From positions 37,466 to 101,465 of the forward strand of contig JANQMD010000044.1 in NCBI GenBank assembly GCA_028280265.1: DNA of 64,000 bases, read 5' to 3'. The notes under the pieces were generated by a model, which ran no database searches, was not told the origin of the DNA, and saw nothing but the letters and a program-made list of their open reading frames with translations. Positions 35,717-44,363 of the stretch are shown in pieces. Every line of letters begins with the position of its first letter. Within the stretch, counting starts at the first letter, position 1. The translations under genes and the position numbers were made by a program. This stretch comes from Flavobacteriaceae bacterium. Lineage in GTDB: Bacteria; Bacteroidota; Bacteroidia; Flavobacteriales; Flavobacteriaceae.

Positions 35717-36871
35717 TTATTTTGCTAATCGAATTCCGGAATAGAGCCATCTCATATCTGGATGAAAGAAATTTCGGTAGGTGATTCTACTATGATTTTT
35801 TGAAGTTGCTAAGGAAGCACCTCGAAGTACGATCTGATTGACCATGAATTTTCCATTGTATTCTCCAAGAGCTCCTGCTGCTTTCTGAAAATTGGGGTAG
35901 GGTAAATAAGCACTATTGGTCCACTCCCAAAGCGTCCCCCAGTCTAGTTTCTCAGCGGCAACTTCCCATTCAAATTCTGTAGGTAAGCGCATTCCTTTCC
36001 ATGCTGCAAAAGCACTCGCCTCATAATAGCTGATGTGTTTGACAGCTTCGTCTGGATTCACTTTTTCAAAACGATTTAGGGTGTAATGATGCCATTCACT
36101 GTCTACCTGATGCCAATACAAAGGAGCTTTTAATTGATGTTGTTGTACATAATCCCATCCCTCGGCATGCCATAAATTGAAGTCCTGATATCCTCCCTCT
36201 TTGATGAATTCCATATACTCTTGATTGGTAACCAGTCGATCAGCAATTTCAAATTCGTGGAGATAGACCTTGTGTCTCCCTAGCTCATTGTCAAAACAAA
36301 AATCACTTCCTGAATGTCCAATGTCATAAACACCTTCCTCTATTTTTAGAAAGTGCATGGGAGTCTGTTTCTGGGAGAAATCAAAGTCACATTTGATGCT
36401 GGGAAAGGTCGCCTGATTTCCTAGAATGTATTTGATGTCGTAATGCATCAATTCTTGATGTTGCTGTTCGTGCTGCAAACCAATTTCGATGACTTCAACA
36501 ATTTCTTGAGAATGACTGGTTTGTAAAAACGCCCGCATTTTTTCACTGACATAGGCACGATATTTATACACTTTTTCTACAGAAGGCCGTGTCATTAATC
36601 CCCGATTGGGGCGCAATACTCGCTTTCCAACATTGTTGTAATAACTGTTGAAAAGAAAAGCGAAGTCTTCATCGAAAATGGTGTAGTCAGAAGCAAATTC
36701 GGAAAGGACAAATTGTTCAAAAAACCAAGTGCTGTGTGCCAAATGCCATTTGGGTGGCGAGACAAATATTTGAGGCTGTACAGAATAATCTTCGTTATTC
36801 AATTCACTGCAAATAACCTCTGTATGTTTACGTATCGATAGAAATCGATCGAGCAAAGTTTGATTGTTCAA
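35717..36871 (-). CDS. egtB: ergothioneine biosynthesis sulfoxide synthase EgtB
   Basis: 384 residues. An N-terminal DinB-like helical domain supplies the iron ligands (WHLAHSTWFFEQF and HEQQHQE, the HxxxHxE pattern) and a C-terminal FGE-sulfatase domain ends in RNFFHPDMRWLYSGIRLAK. It joins hercynine with a thiol donor (cysteine or gamma-glutamylcysteine depending on subtype) using oxygen. The donor cannot be told from this sequence by eye. The start is TTG: the frame is closed upstream by TAA and no ATG is available. No EgtA, EgtC or EgtE gene is adjacent. Confidence 0.9.
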   Translation of the reverse strand: MNNQTLLDRFLSIRKHTEVICSELNNEDYSVQPQIFVSPPKWHLAHSTWFFEQFVLSEFASDYTIFDEDFAFLFNSYYNNVGKRVLRPNRGLMTRPSVEKVYKYRAYVSEKMRAFLQTSHSQEIVEVIEIGLQHEQQHQELMHYDIKYILGNQATFPSIKCDFDFSQKQTPMHFLKIEEGVYDIGHSGSDFCFDNELGRHKVYLHEFEIADRLVTNQEYMEFIKEGGYQDFNLWHAEGWDYVQQHQLKAPLYWHQVDSEWHHYTLNRFEKVNPDEAVKHISYYEASAFAAWKGMRLPTEFEWEVAAEKLDWGTLWEWTNSAYLPYPNFQKAAGALGEYNGKFMVNQIVLRGASLATSKNHSRITYRNFFHPDMRWLYSGIRLAK

Positions 36872-36886
36872 AATGGTTGAATGTCT

Positions 36887-38107
36887 TTATTCTTCGATCA
36901 AGGAGGTTTCAAAAACAACTCCTCTTTCTAGTGTTCTATGAACGGGGCAACGAGAGGCAATTTCCTTCAATCGTTTTTTCTGTTCTGCCTCTAAGTTACC
37001 AACAAATTTTAACTTTTTAGTGATATGATCTAGATATCCTGGCTTTTCTGTTTCAATTCCCAAATCATCGCTGTGTTTTTTACTATTGGTAATGTAGACA
37101 AAGACTTCTTGAAGATCCCATTTCTTTCGCTGCGCGTACATTTTTAAGGTCATGACCGTACAAGCAGCCAGAGAGGCGTTCAGTAAATCATAAGGAGAGG
37201 GGCCAAAATCGTCTCCAATTCCTTCAGGCTCATCTGCAATTAATGAGTGATTCTTGGTCTGTAAGGAGGTGGTAAAGTTGTCTTCAAGCAGATTCAAATG
37301 TCCTACCAGTTTTTCTCCTTCGGTGTCTAGTATTTCGTTTTCTTGAACGGGGAAATATCGTTTTACCCATGTTCCTATCACTTCTCCCACATACCGGCTG
37401 TCTTTGGAGTTGGTCAATAAATGATCTGCACCGTCTAATGTCACAAAACTTTTTGGATGAAATGCATTAACATATAATTTTTCAGCATTCTCAATACCCA
37501 CTATGGTATCGAAAGGAGCATGCATGATCAACAACGGTTTTCGAAGGTTTTTAACAATGGCAGGCAAATCTGTTTGATCGAAATTGTCTACAAATTCTTT
37601 GTTGATGTTAAAGGGTCTCCCTCCGATGTTTACCTGAATCGTTCCTTTTTCTGGAACTTCATTTTCTGAATGAGAAAACAAATGCTTTACATGATGAACC
37701 GTAGCGGGTGCTCCTACGGTAGCGACAGCCTTAATGTCTTCCAACAAAGAAGCTGCTACTAAAACAGCAGCACCTCCTAAAGAATGCCCAACCAAAAGGC
37801 TGGGTGCTTCATACGCTTGTTTGATGAACTCATGAACATCTAACAAGTCTTCTACATTCGCAGAGAAGTGGCTGTCAGCAAATTCTCCTTCGCTTCTTCC
37901 CAAACCTGTAAAATCGAACCGAACAACTCCAAATCCATCTTGGGTTAAAGATCGACTTACATTTTTTACAGCAGACAAACTGGAACTACAGGTAAAACAA
38001 TGTGCAAAAATGGCATAATAGTTCGGTTTTTGATTGGCAGGCAATTCCAAAAAAGCATTCAGTTGGAGTCCTTTTCTATTCGGAATTTTTAGTTTGATGG
38101 TTTTCAT
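36887..38107 (-). CDS. alpha/beta hydrolase fused to an OsmC-like peroxiredoxin domain
   Basis: 406 residues. The N-terminal hydrolase (about 1-255) has the nucleophile elbow VGHSLGGAA and a late His (GADHLL). The C-terminal OsmC domain (about 270-405) has both redox cysteines, in AACTVMTL and RCPVHRTLE. OsmC proteins reduce organic hydroperoxides with a thiol. This fusion is a known family. It is the likely first or second gene of an operon ending with egtB-egtD (15-nt gap), fitting an oxidative-stress theme. Confidence 0.9.
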   Translation of the reverse strand: MKTIKLKIPNRKGLQLNAFLELPANQKPNYYAIFAHCFTCSSSLSAVKNVSRSLTQDGFGVVRFDFTGLGRSEGEFADSHFSANVEDLLDVHEFIKQAYEAPSLLVGHSLGGAAVLVAASLLEDIKAVATVGAPATVHHVKHLFSHSENEVPEKGTIQVNIGGRPFNINKEFVDNFDQTDLPAIVKNLRKPLLIMHAPFDTIVGIENAEKLYVNAFHPKSFVTLDGADHLLTNSKDSRYVGEVIGTWVKRYFPVQENEILDTEGEKLVGHLNLLEDNFTTSLQTKNHSLIADEPEGIGDDFGPSPYDLLNASLAACTVMTLKMYAQRKKWDLQEVFVYITNSKKHSDDLGIETEKPGYLDHITKKLKFVGNLEAEQKKRLKEIASRCPVHRTLERGVVFETSLIEE

Positions 38108-38195
38108 GTACGTTATTGAGTAATTTAAAAATTAAAGATTCAAAGATTCAAGGAAACAACCTTTAATTGTTCAATCGTTGAATCTTTAAATAAGA

Positions 38196-38477
38196 TTACT
38201 TTTCAACTTTGATTCCTCTCCAGAAGGCGACATAACCTTCTATGTGTTTTGCGTGTTCAGATGTTTTAGGGTAGTACCAAGCGGCATTTTCATTTTTACT
38301 TCCATCTACATTTACGGTGTAATAGGAGGCAACTCCTTTCCACGGACAGGTAGAATGTAAATCGGTAGCAGTAAAATACTCTTCTTTGATGCTGTCTGTA
38401 GGAAAATAGTGGTTGTTTTCTACCACAACTGTTTCGTCACTTTCTGCAATGACTGTGTTGTTCCAAATTGCTTTCAT
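38196..38477 (-). CDS. DUF427 domain protein
   Basis: 93 residues, full length: MKAIWNNTVIAESDETVVVENNHYFP, then TCPWKGVASYY and AAWYYPKTSEHAKHIEGYVAFW, all typical of the compact beta-tent DUF427 fold. Function unknown. It lies 88 bp upstream of the hydrolase-OsmC gene on the same strand and may share its transcript. Confidence 0.88.
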   Translation of the reverse strand: MKAIWNNTVIAESDETVVVENNHYFPTDSIKEEYFTATDLHSTCPWKGVASYYTVNVDGSKNENAAWYYPKTSEHAKHIEGYVAFWRGIKVEK

Positions 38478-38494
38478 ATTGTTTAGGTTTTGGT

Positions 38495-38619
38495 GTCATT
38501 CCGACAGAGCTTGCGACGAAGAATCTCAATGAACTGACATACATTTTAGAGATTCCTCCCTTTGATTTTGACTTCGCCTGTCTGCCGACAAGGCAGGCTC
38601 AATCACCAGTCGGAATGAC
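38495..38619. repeat. inverted pair of dispersed repeats between DUF427 and selO
   Basis: GTCATTCCGAC (38495-38505) and GTCGGAATGAC (38609-38619) are exact inverted copies. The interior carries CTGTCTGCCGACAAGGCAGG, itself a family member. The arrangement looks like a REPIN dimer. Confidence 0.7.
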
Positions 38620-38636
38620 AAGGTGTTTTGTTTGTA

Positions 38637-40187
38637 TCATGAACTGCAAGACAGCATGGAGCAGCCTACCTTATGACGTGCCCATTCGGGTCTTTTGGCA
38701 AACCATTGCTCAGAATTGGGTTGTTCGTCGTATGGTTTTTTTAAGAGTTGATAAAACTCCTCAATCAAAGTGTAATCTCCTTTGTCTGCCTTGTCAATTG
38801 CCAATTGTGCCATGTAATTGCGTAGCACATATTTTGGATTGATTTTGTTCATTTGCTCTTTACGTTGGTCGTTAGAAAGCGCTTCATCTTTCAATCTTTG
38901 TGCATAGTCCGAAAACCATTGATTCCATTGGTCTTGGAGCTTTCCTTGGATGGCTTTGGGTTCGTAAAAAGCCTGTTGAACAAGCGTTATTCCTTCAGAT
39001 GGATGTTCTTTTTGAAACTCACTGAGCTTTCTAAAGAAAATGGTCATGTCTGTTTCTGAGGCTTGTAAATTGTTTTCCAAAGCCATGATCAAATCAAGGT
39101 CACCTTCCTGCTGTGTAGACAATCCTAATTTGCTTCGCATCATGTTTTGCGATTGCACCTCATAGTTGGTTTTGTAGCTTTCTAAAATAGTTTCTAAAGG
39201 TTCCGTTTCTTCAATCAAAGGATACAGTGCATTGGCCAATTGGTACAAGTTCCACAAGCCAATGTTCGGCTGATTTCCGTATCGATATCTTTTGTTCTGA
39301 CGATCTGTGGTATTGGGCGTCCAACCAAACTCAAAACCTTCTAGCCAACCATAGGGCCCATAATCGATGGTCAAGCCTAAAATGGACATGTTGTCTGTAT
39401 TCATCACCCCGTGCACAAAGCCCACACGTTGCCAGTGAATGATCATTTCCAAAGTGCGATTGACCACTTCTTGAAAGAATTTCAGATAGGTTTCTTTATG
39501 AGGTTTTCCTAAATGTGAAAAATGCGTATTGATGGTGTAATCCAATAAGATTTTCAAGTTTTTAAGATCGTTTCTTGCTGCAAAAATCTCGTAGTTTCCG
39601 AAACGTAAAAAGGATTTGGCTACACGAGAAACAACAGCTCCTTTTTCGTATTCAGGATTTCCATCGTAGAGCATATCACGCATTACCTGATCGCCAGTCA
39701 AGCTCAATGATAAGGCTCTGGTGGTAGGAACTCCCAAATGGTGCATGGCTTCACTACACAAATATTCACGAATCGAAGATCGAAGCACGGCCAATCCGTC
39801 CGCAGAACGAGAGTAGGGCGTAGGGCCTGCTCCCTTCAATTGAATCGCCCAATTGTTTATTTCACCTAGATTGATGGCTCTACCATCTCCCAACTGTCCA
39901 GCCCAATGCCCAAATTGATGTCCGGCATAACACATGGCATAGGGTTTTGAACTCTCCAAAACTCGGTTTCCTGTGACAAACTGAAGAAAGTCTTTGGAAG
40001 CGATGTCTTCTTCTGAAAAACCTAATGCTGTTCTCATTTCTTCTGAAACATGAACCAGACTGGGATTGGCAGTTTGTATAGGAGTGACAAATGAATAAGC
40101 GGCCTCCATGACCTGACGTCTCGAGTTTTCGAGGTTCGCGTCACCCGGTAGGTTTTGGGTAAAATGATTTGTGAGGTTGAGGTTCAA
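38637..40187 (-). CDS. selO: protein adenylyltransferase SelO (YdiU family)
   Basis: 516 residues, full length. Pseudokinase-fold AMPylase motifs are intact: YAGHQFGHWAGQLGDGRA (about 91-108), QLKGAGPTPYSR, and MNTDNMSILGLTIDYGPYGWLEGF with the catalytic Asp-Asn and metal Asp. The C-terminus is GCSMLSCSS, with Cys in place of Sec found in some homologues. SelO transfers AMP to protein hydroxyls in redox stress. The start is TTG, supported by the homologous decayed copy at 42.8 kb which aligns from the second codon. Confidence 0.93.
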   Translation of the reverse strand: MNLNLTNHFTQNLPGDANLENSRRQVMEAAYSFVTPIQTANPSLVHVSEEMRTALGFSEEDIASKDFLQFVTGNRVLESSKPYAMCYAGHQFGHWAGQLGDGRAINLGEINNWAIQLKGAGPTPYSRSADGLAVLRSSIREYLCSEAMHHLGVPTTRALSLSLTGDQVMRDMLYDGNPEYEKGAVVSRVAKSFLRFGNYEIFAARNDLKNLKILLDYTINTHFSHLGKPHKETYLKFFQEVVNRTLEMIIHWQRVGFVHGVMNTDNMSILGLTIDYGPYGWLEGFEFGWTPNTTDRQNKRYRYGNQPNIGLWNLYQLANALYPLIEETEPLETILESYKTNYEVQSQNMMRSKLGLSTQQEGDLDLIMALENNLQASETDMTIFFRKLSEFQKEHPSEGITLVQQAFYEPKAIQGKLQDQWNQWFSDYAQRLKDEALSNDQRKEQMNKINPKYVLRNYMAQLAIDKADKGDYTLIEEFYQLLKKPYDEQPNSEQWFAKRPEWARHKVGCSMLSCSS

Positions 40188-40200
40188 GAATTTAATTGTT

Positions 40201-40551
40201 TTAATCTTTATTGAGGTAGAAATCTAATAGTTGCTTAAAAATCTTAACATCATATTTTAAATCATTGTTGTTATATTCATTTGGATTTCGATTTACTTTC
40301 ATATTTATTAATTTGACGTCCCCATTCAATTTCTCAAATTCTACTTTATAAATACAAATGTTAGTCCAACTACGAGTCCAGTACATATTGTTATCAACCA
40401 AAAAAATATTCCATTTTTCATCCATACTCTCAGCATAAATTCCATTCTCAAATTTTCCAAATTCGGATTTAGTTAGATTAAGGTTTAACTCAGTCTCAGA
40501 ATACTTGTCTGAAAAAGAATTTGCAATTTTTATTTTTCTCTTGTTATCCAT
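40201..40551 (-). CDS. hypothetical protein, 116 residues
   Basis: AT-rich orphan gene rich in Asn, Lys and Tyr (EKWNIFLVDNNMYWTRSWTNICIYKVEF). No signal peptide, membrane helix or known motif is seen. The alternating strand pattern suggests a small beta fold. Directly upstream of selO (13 nt) but with unlike composition. It lies in the region where rearrangement has left pieces of selO and msrA. Confidence 0.5.
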   Translation of the reverse strand: MDNKRKIKIANSFSDKYSETELNLNLTKSEFGKFENGIYAESMDEKWNIFLVDNNMYWTRSWTNICIYKVEFEKLNGDVKLINMKVNRNPNEYNNNDLKYDVKIFKQLLDFYLNKD

Positions 40552-40566
40552 AATTTTTATACCCAG

Positions 40567-40830
40567 TCATAATTCTGATATTTTCTTTTTCAATTCTTCA
40601 AATTGCCCATTTAAGAGCATAGTATATAATCTTTCTACTTCACTCCAATCCAATGCTTGAAATTTTGATTCCTTATCACCAATAATAATTGAAAGATTCA
40701 AATCTTTATTTATTTCAATTATATTTTCATCATCTGTTATCTGAATATCATTGATTGCTTTTTTTATATCTAGTAAACCAATATTGTCTTTTTGATAACC
40801 TGTCGCATATTGAATATAATTTTCAGTCAT
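40567..40830 (-). CDS. hypothetical protein, 87 residues
   Basis: AT-rich acidic small protein (NIIEINKDLNLSIIIGDKESKFQALDWSEVERLYTMLLNG), no membrane segment or recognised domain. It ends 15 nt before the 116-residue gene and probably forms a pair with it. Such two-gene orphan units may be imported, but there is no sequence basis for a function such as toxin-antitoxin. Confidence 0.5.
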   Translation of the reverse strand: MTENYIQYATGYQKDNIGLLDIKKAINDIQITDDENIIEINKDLNLSIIIGDKESKFQALDWSEVERLYTMLLNGQFEELKKKISEL

Positions 40831-40867
40831 TTTTTATCATTTCAACCTTGTTGATATACCTTTACTA

Positions 40868-41545
40868 TCAATGCCCTTGAAAATAGCTGTGGATTTGATA
40901 GACAAATAACCCGATTCCTGCGAGTACCAAATACCAATTGACAGCTTTGTAAAAAGCAGTAAATTGTCGATGTTTTCTCGATAGTGAAATTACAAAAACT
41001 ATGGGAATTAATGCCAATACTTGTCCGAGCTCTACTCCCAAGTTAAAACACAGAATTTTAGCGAGAAATTGACCTTCTCCCATGTCAAAAGACTGCAATC
41101 GTGTAGCAAGTCCAAAACCGTGAATCAATCCAAAAAGAAGAATCATGAGTAGTAGATTGGGAGAGGAAACTTTGAGCTTTTTAAAACCACCCAAATTCTC
41201 AAACCCCTTGTACAAAACACTCAAGGCAATCACGGCATCTACCAGATGCTCATTTGCGGTGATTCCCATGTAAGTAGCTCCGATTAGAGTGATACAATGA
41301 CCTATGGTGAATACTGTGATGAACTTTAGAATGTCTTTGAAGCTATTCAAGAAGAAAACGACTCCTGCTAGAAATAACAGATGATCATAACCGGTAAGCA
41401 TGTGTGTGGCACCTACCTGAATGTATGCCCACAAACCACCGTTGCGCAAGAGTTCTTGATCGGAACTGGTTACGCCATGCGCAAAGCCTAAAAAAGGAAG
41501 GAATACCAGTAGTAGAAAGAACAATTTTTTTAGATGCGTGTGCAT
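40868..41545 (-). CDS. HupE/UreJ family membrane protein
   Basis: 225 residues from MHTHLKKL. The longer track start overlaps the upstream gene and adds a non-family leader. Signal-like first helix, then GHGVTSSDQ..., GATHMLTGYDHLLFLAG (conserved HxxxGxDHxLFL motif), IGHCITL and GLIHGFGLA: all classical HupE/UreJ histidine motifs within about six membrane helices. The family is predicted to move nickel or a related metal. It lies 4 nt downstream of the His-rich DUF4198 gene, so the two probably form a metal-handling pair. Confidence 0.85.
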   Translation of the reverse strand: MHTHLKKLFFLLLVFLPFLGFAHGVTSSDQELLRNGGLWAYIQVGATHMLTGYDHLLFLAGVVFFLNSFKDILKFITVFTIGHCITLIGATYMGITANEHLVDAVIALSVLYKGFENLGGFKKLKVSSPNLLLMILLFGLIHGFGLATRLQSFDMGEGQFLAKILCFNLGVELGQVLALIPIVFVISLSRKHRQFTAFYKAVNWYLVLAGIGLFVYQIHSYFQGH

Positions 41546-41549
41546 GCTA

Positions 41550-42590
41550 CTAGTTCTTTTTTCTAAAGACAAAAAATAAGATTCCAATGATCACCAAGCT
41601 TCCTAAGACAAAAATCCACATGGGGAACTCATCTCCATCATGATCATGCGTATGGGTATCTGAACCATGTTTATGACTCACTTCAAATGTCAATGTTGCC
41701 CATTTCGATCGATGGGTCAATTCATTATGATCTGCAACATTCACCATATAAATAGTACGCAAATAATAGACGCCTTCTTCAGGGAGATTCACTGTAACAA
41801 GTCCTTGGTCGTTGCTGCGTAATTGTTGTCCATTGGTATGTGTATGCGCCTCACCTGAGTTGGATTTGTGAGAATGTTGATGCTCACTATCATGACTATG
41901 CGTGTGCTTTTTGTTATCGTGTTTGTGCTCATGGCTGTGATCTCCGTGTGAATGTGTATCATTATTTTTGATGTAATCTGCATAGACCAGTTGGTTGGGC
42001 AAAGGCTTGCCATCCAATAACAGTTGTACTGTTATGCTTTCACCACTGTATTTCTCATAAGGGTTTGCTTGAGGAACAAACTCAATGGGATACCCTAAGG
42101 CAGTATTCCAATCGGTTGTTTTAACGTCACCCACCTGGTAAATGGCTTTTACATGTTTTTCATAGCTCTCAACAGCATCTTGATCTAACAAGTTGTCCTT
42201 CTCACGTTGTTGGAGAATGTCCAAAACCCCATCGTGTTTCAGGTAATCATTGAACTTTTTTGCTGTGAGCTCAATGTTTCTTGCTTTGGTAGAGACGCCT
42301 GCCAGATAAGTTCCAGCTTTCCTTGCTTGAAATGTGACTTTTGTAATGGTGCTATCCTGATCTTCCCATTGTGCTGGATCGATCGCCACTTTTTTCCCAT
42401 GAGCTGTGATGGAGGCATCCAACATGCGATCACGTGTTATGGTATTTTCACTTTTCTCGAAAGTTCCGTTGTAGAGTTGTAAAGTAGCTTGTTGGTTGGG
42501 CTCTAAAAAATAGGATTCCATTTTTATATACAGGTCGTGACTGCATAAAACGACGAGCGCTAATAGTAGGAAAAAATGTTGTCTTCGCAT
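41550..42590 (-). CDS. DUF4198 domain protein with histidine-rich metal-binding regions
   Basis: 346 residues from the ATG encoding MRRQHFFL. The track start at 42605 is a GTG five codons earlier. Signal peptide, then SHDLYIKMESYFLEPNQQA typical of DUF4198 (NikM-like periplasmic) proteins. A long His/Asp run (about 215-250, HGDHSHEHKHDNKKHTHSHD) and a second one (about 305-320) should chelate divalent metal. The C-terminus is anchored by a membrane helix (MWIFVLGSLVIIGILFFVF). Likely captures metal for the HupE-type permease downstream. Confidence 0.82.
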   Translation of the reverse strand: MRRQHFFLLLALVVLCSHDLYIKMESYFLEPNQQATLQLYNGTFEKSENTITRDRMLDASITAHGKKVAIDPAQWEDQDSTITKVTFQARKAGTYLAGVSTKARNIELTAKKFNDYLKHDGVLDILQQREKDNLLDQDAVESYEKHVKAIYQVGDVKTTDWNTALGYPIEFVPQANPYEKYSGESITVQLLLDGKPLPNQLVYADYIKNNDTHSHGDHSHEHKHDNKKHTHSHDSEHQHSHKSNSGEAHTHTNGQQLRSNDQGLVTVNLPEEGVYYLRTIYMVNVADHNELTHRSKWATLTFEVSHKHGSDTHTHDHDGDEFPMWIFVLGSLVIIGILFFVFRKKN

Positions 42591-42708
42591 GGGTTGAATT
42601 TTCACCCCAAATATAGCAGGAAAACAAGTTTTTTATTGCTGAGCAAAAGTTAAATAGTTTTAAAAATTTGTTGTAGAAAGATCCTGTAGATGAAGATCCT
42701 TTTTGTTT

Positions 42709-42866
42709 TTCATTTCTTCTGAAGTATGTGTCAGGATAGGATCGGAGGTCTTAATAGGTGTAAAAAAGAATACACAGCTTCCAATATCTGGCGTCTTGAG
42801 TTTTCTAGGTTTGAATCGCCAGAGAGGTTTTGGATGAAATGATTTGTAATTTTTAAGTTTAGAATT
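42709..42866 (-). pseudogene. decayed fragment of a second selO 5' end
   Basis: Read on the minus strand this non-coding stretch gives LNLKITNHFIQNLSGDSNL then ENSRRQILEAVYSF, and after a +/-1 shift FTPIKTSDPILTHTSEEM. The intact SelO begins NLNLTNHFTQNLPGDANLEN, continues SRRQVMEAAYSF and then VTPIQTANPSLVHVSEEM. About 50 codons are recognisable and the nucleotide match is also obvious (TTTTGG.T.AAATGATTTGT). The frame is broken and the rest of the gene is absent. It is not in the ORF track. Confidence 0.9.
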
Positions 42867-43179
42867 AATGTCTTTTAAATTTTATATCATTCTTGTTCAT
42901 CATAAAACCCGTACTACCTTCAAGGTCTCCTATATTATAATTAGGTGTGAATTTTACAATTTCATTTGTTTCATACTCTTCTTTTTGAACTGTTCCAGAA
43001 AGTTTTAGTATAATAGGTAAAACTGTTTCCCTGTGAATAAAATGCGTAGTAATCACTGGCACTTTTTCAATTATGATTCTTTCTGTGCCAAAAGCATCAA
43101 TAAATTTGCACTTTAAAAAACCAGGGTAATCATGAATATAGTCTACTACTAATATATCTATCTCAGATTTTAACTTCAT
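42865..43179 (-). CDS. hypothetical protein, 104 residues
   Basis: Small cytoplasmic protein (LKSEIDILVVDYIHDYPGFLKCKFIDAFGTERIIIEKVPVITT), strand-rich. The DAFG..R.IIEK pattern resembles small phage or toxin-associated hypotheticals in which a protein domain is reported with the same 'GFxxCxxxDAxG' layout, but I cannot name the family. It abuts the selO fragment, mirroring the orphan genes that abut intact selO. Confidence 0.5.
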   Translation of the reverse strand: MKLKSEIDILVVDYIHDYPGFLKCKFIDAFGTERIIIEKVPVITTHFIHRETVLPIILKLSGTVQKEEYETNEIVKFTPNYNIGDLEGSTGFMMNKNDIKFKRH

Positions 43180-43229
43180 TGGTTTTCGATTATATTCAAC
43201 GATCTATCTAACTAAATAGGAGCTATATT

Positions 43230-43769
43230 TTATTTGATAATTTTTTCAAAAGTTTCATTTGAATTCCATTTATATACTGTAGCTCCGTTTCCTTCCCCTA
43301 GAAACCCAGAGATGTTAAACTCTTGACCATTTAGAACCTTCAAATTTTTAATTCTCAAATTATTAAACCCTATAAATTGAACCTCTAAATCATATACAGC
43401 CTCGGGTAATACCAACTCGTATTCACCTTTTAAATTAGAGGTTGTTGCAATCACAGAATCGGTTTTTATATTTTTGACCCAGATACTAGCATAAGGCAAA
43501 ATCAACGTGTCATTTTCGTAAATTGAATTTTCAAAAATCTTACCATAAATTTTTGCAATAGTTTTATTTGAAGATCCTAATCTTTTGAATTTTAAAACTT
43601 TACTGTCAAAGTTTTTAATATCAATGTTTTCAAATTTCAAAACAATATATTCACTGTCATGTGAAGTAAAATTTGTACTACTGGCTAGACCACAGTAATA
43701 AATTTTCTTTGAACAATTTGAGAGTCCGTATGAGATAACAACTATTAAAGTTATAATTCTAATTCTCAT
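43230..43769 (-). CDS. lipoprotein with carboxypeptidase-regulatory-like domain
   Basis: 179 residues. A lipoprotein signal (ISYGLSNC, Cys about 19) precedes a CarboxypepD-regulatory-like beta-sandwich (about 70-155: ILPYASIWVKNIKTDSVIATTSNLKGEYELVLPEAVYDLEVQFIGF). Such domains are common on Bacteroidota surface proteins, but here it stands alone without a TonB plug or barrel. Function unknown. AT-rich and without homology to its neighbours. Confidence 0.65.
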   Translation of the reverse strand: MRIRIITLIVVISYGLSNCSKKIYYCGLASSTNFTSHDSEYIVLKFENIDIKNFDSKVLKFKRLGSSNKTIAKIYGKIFENSIYENDTLILPYASIWVKNIKTDSVIATTSNLKGEYELVLPEAVYDLEVQFIGFNNLRIKNLKVLNGQEFNISGFLGEGNGATVYKWNSNETFEKIIK

Positions 43770-43844
43770 AAATGAATATTGATTTCTAATTAGACACGAA
43801 CGCTTCTAATATATTTACGTATAAAGATATACCACCACTTCCTG

Positions 43845-43902
43845 TCATTCCAACTTATCTGCATGCAACTTACGTAGCTTTTATTATTTTGATGTAACCA
43901 AA
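43845..43902 (-). pseudogene. decayed fragment of an msrA 3' end
   Basis: On the minus strand this reads KLRKLHADKLE-stop, matching the intact MsrA end KLRKLHADKLK, preceded by two stop codons. The + strand shares ATCTGCATGCA.CTTACGTA with the true gene at 45.8 kb, and similarity extends a little past the stop. Only about 19 codons remain. The 66-residue ORF-track entry over this stretch is not a gene. Confidence 0.85.
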
Positions 43903-43934
43903 AAATTAAATAATAAATAAAGTTATTGTTTGCC

Positions 43935-44330
43935 TTAAAGCGTTTCAACAATTTGAATGTTGTTTCCACAAGTGCCGTTAAAAACGGCAAACTTTACGGT
44001 GCCCATTTCAGTAGGCTTTACACTAAAATCGACTTTGAGTTTTAGGAGTCTTTCATACTCTTCATCCACATTGTCAACATCAAATTGCGTGTAAGGGATG
44101 CCTGCTTCCATCAATGCATCCTGAAAAACTTTAGAGGGCTCAAAATGGTTTGGAGCAGGTTCTAATAGCAGTTCGGGACCGTCTTGCCATTCAGGAGATA
44201 CCAGGGTGATCCATCTATTTCCACCTCCTAGTGGCGCGTCTTTTTTTACGATAAAACCTAGTTTTTCGGTGTAGAATTTTAAGGCTTTTTCTTGATCTCT
44301 TACAGGAATGCTGATTAGTGTTACTTTCAT
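43935..44330 (-). CDS. VOC family protein (glyoxalase/bleomycin-resistance fold)
   Basis: 131 residues, paired beta-alpha-beta-beta-beta modules: MKVTLISIPVRDQEKALKFYTEKLGFIV is a textbook start, ELLLEPAPNHF and a late NIQIVETL provide the usual metal-ligand strands. Substrate unknown. It follows the AraC-type regulator on the same strand (33-nt gap), which may control it. Confidence 0.88.
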   Translation of the reverse strand: MKVTLISIPVRDQEKALKFYTEKLGFIVKKDAPLGGGNRWITLVSPEWQDGPELLLEPAPNHFEPSKVFQDALMEAGIPYTQFDVDNVDEEYERLLKLKVDFSVKPTEMGTVKFAVFNGTCGNNIQIVETL

Positions 44331-44363
44331 CGTTGTTCTATTTTTTTAATTCTTTTCCAAAGT

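Noticed and set aside
38468-38842. 124-residue plus-strand ORF
   Set aside because: Built from intergenic repeats and the antisense of selO.
40201-40830. Toxin-antitoxin pair
   Set aside because: Two small adjacent genes fit the size, but no toxin or antitoxin motif is visible, so no function is claimed.
43790-43990. 66-residue minus-strand ORF
   Set aside because: Reads through the decayed msrA fragment in another frame and the 3' end of the VOC gene. No coding character.
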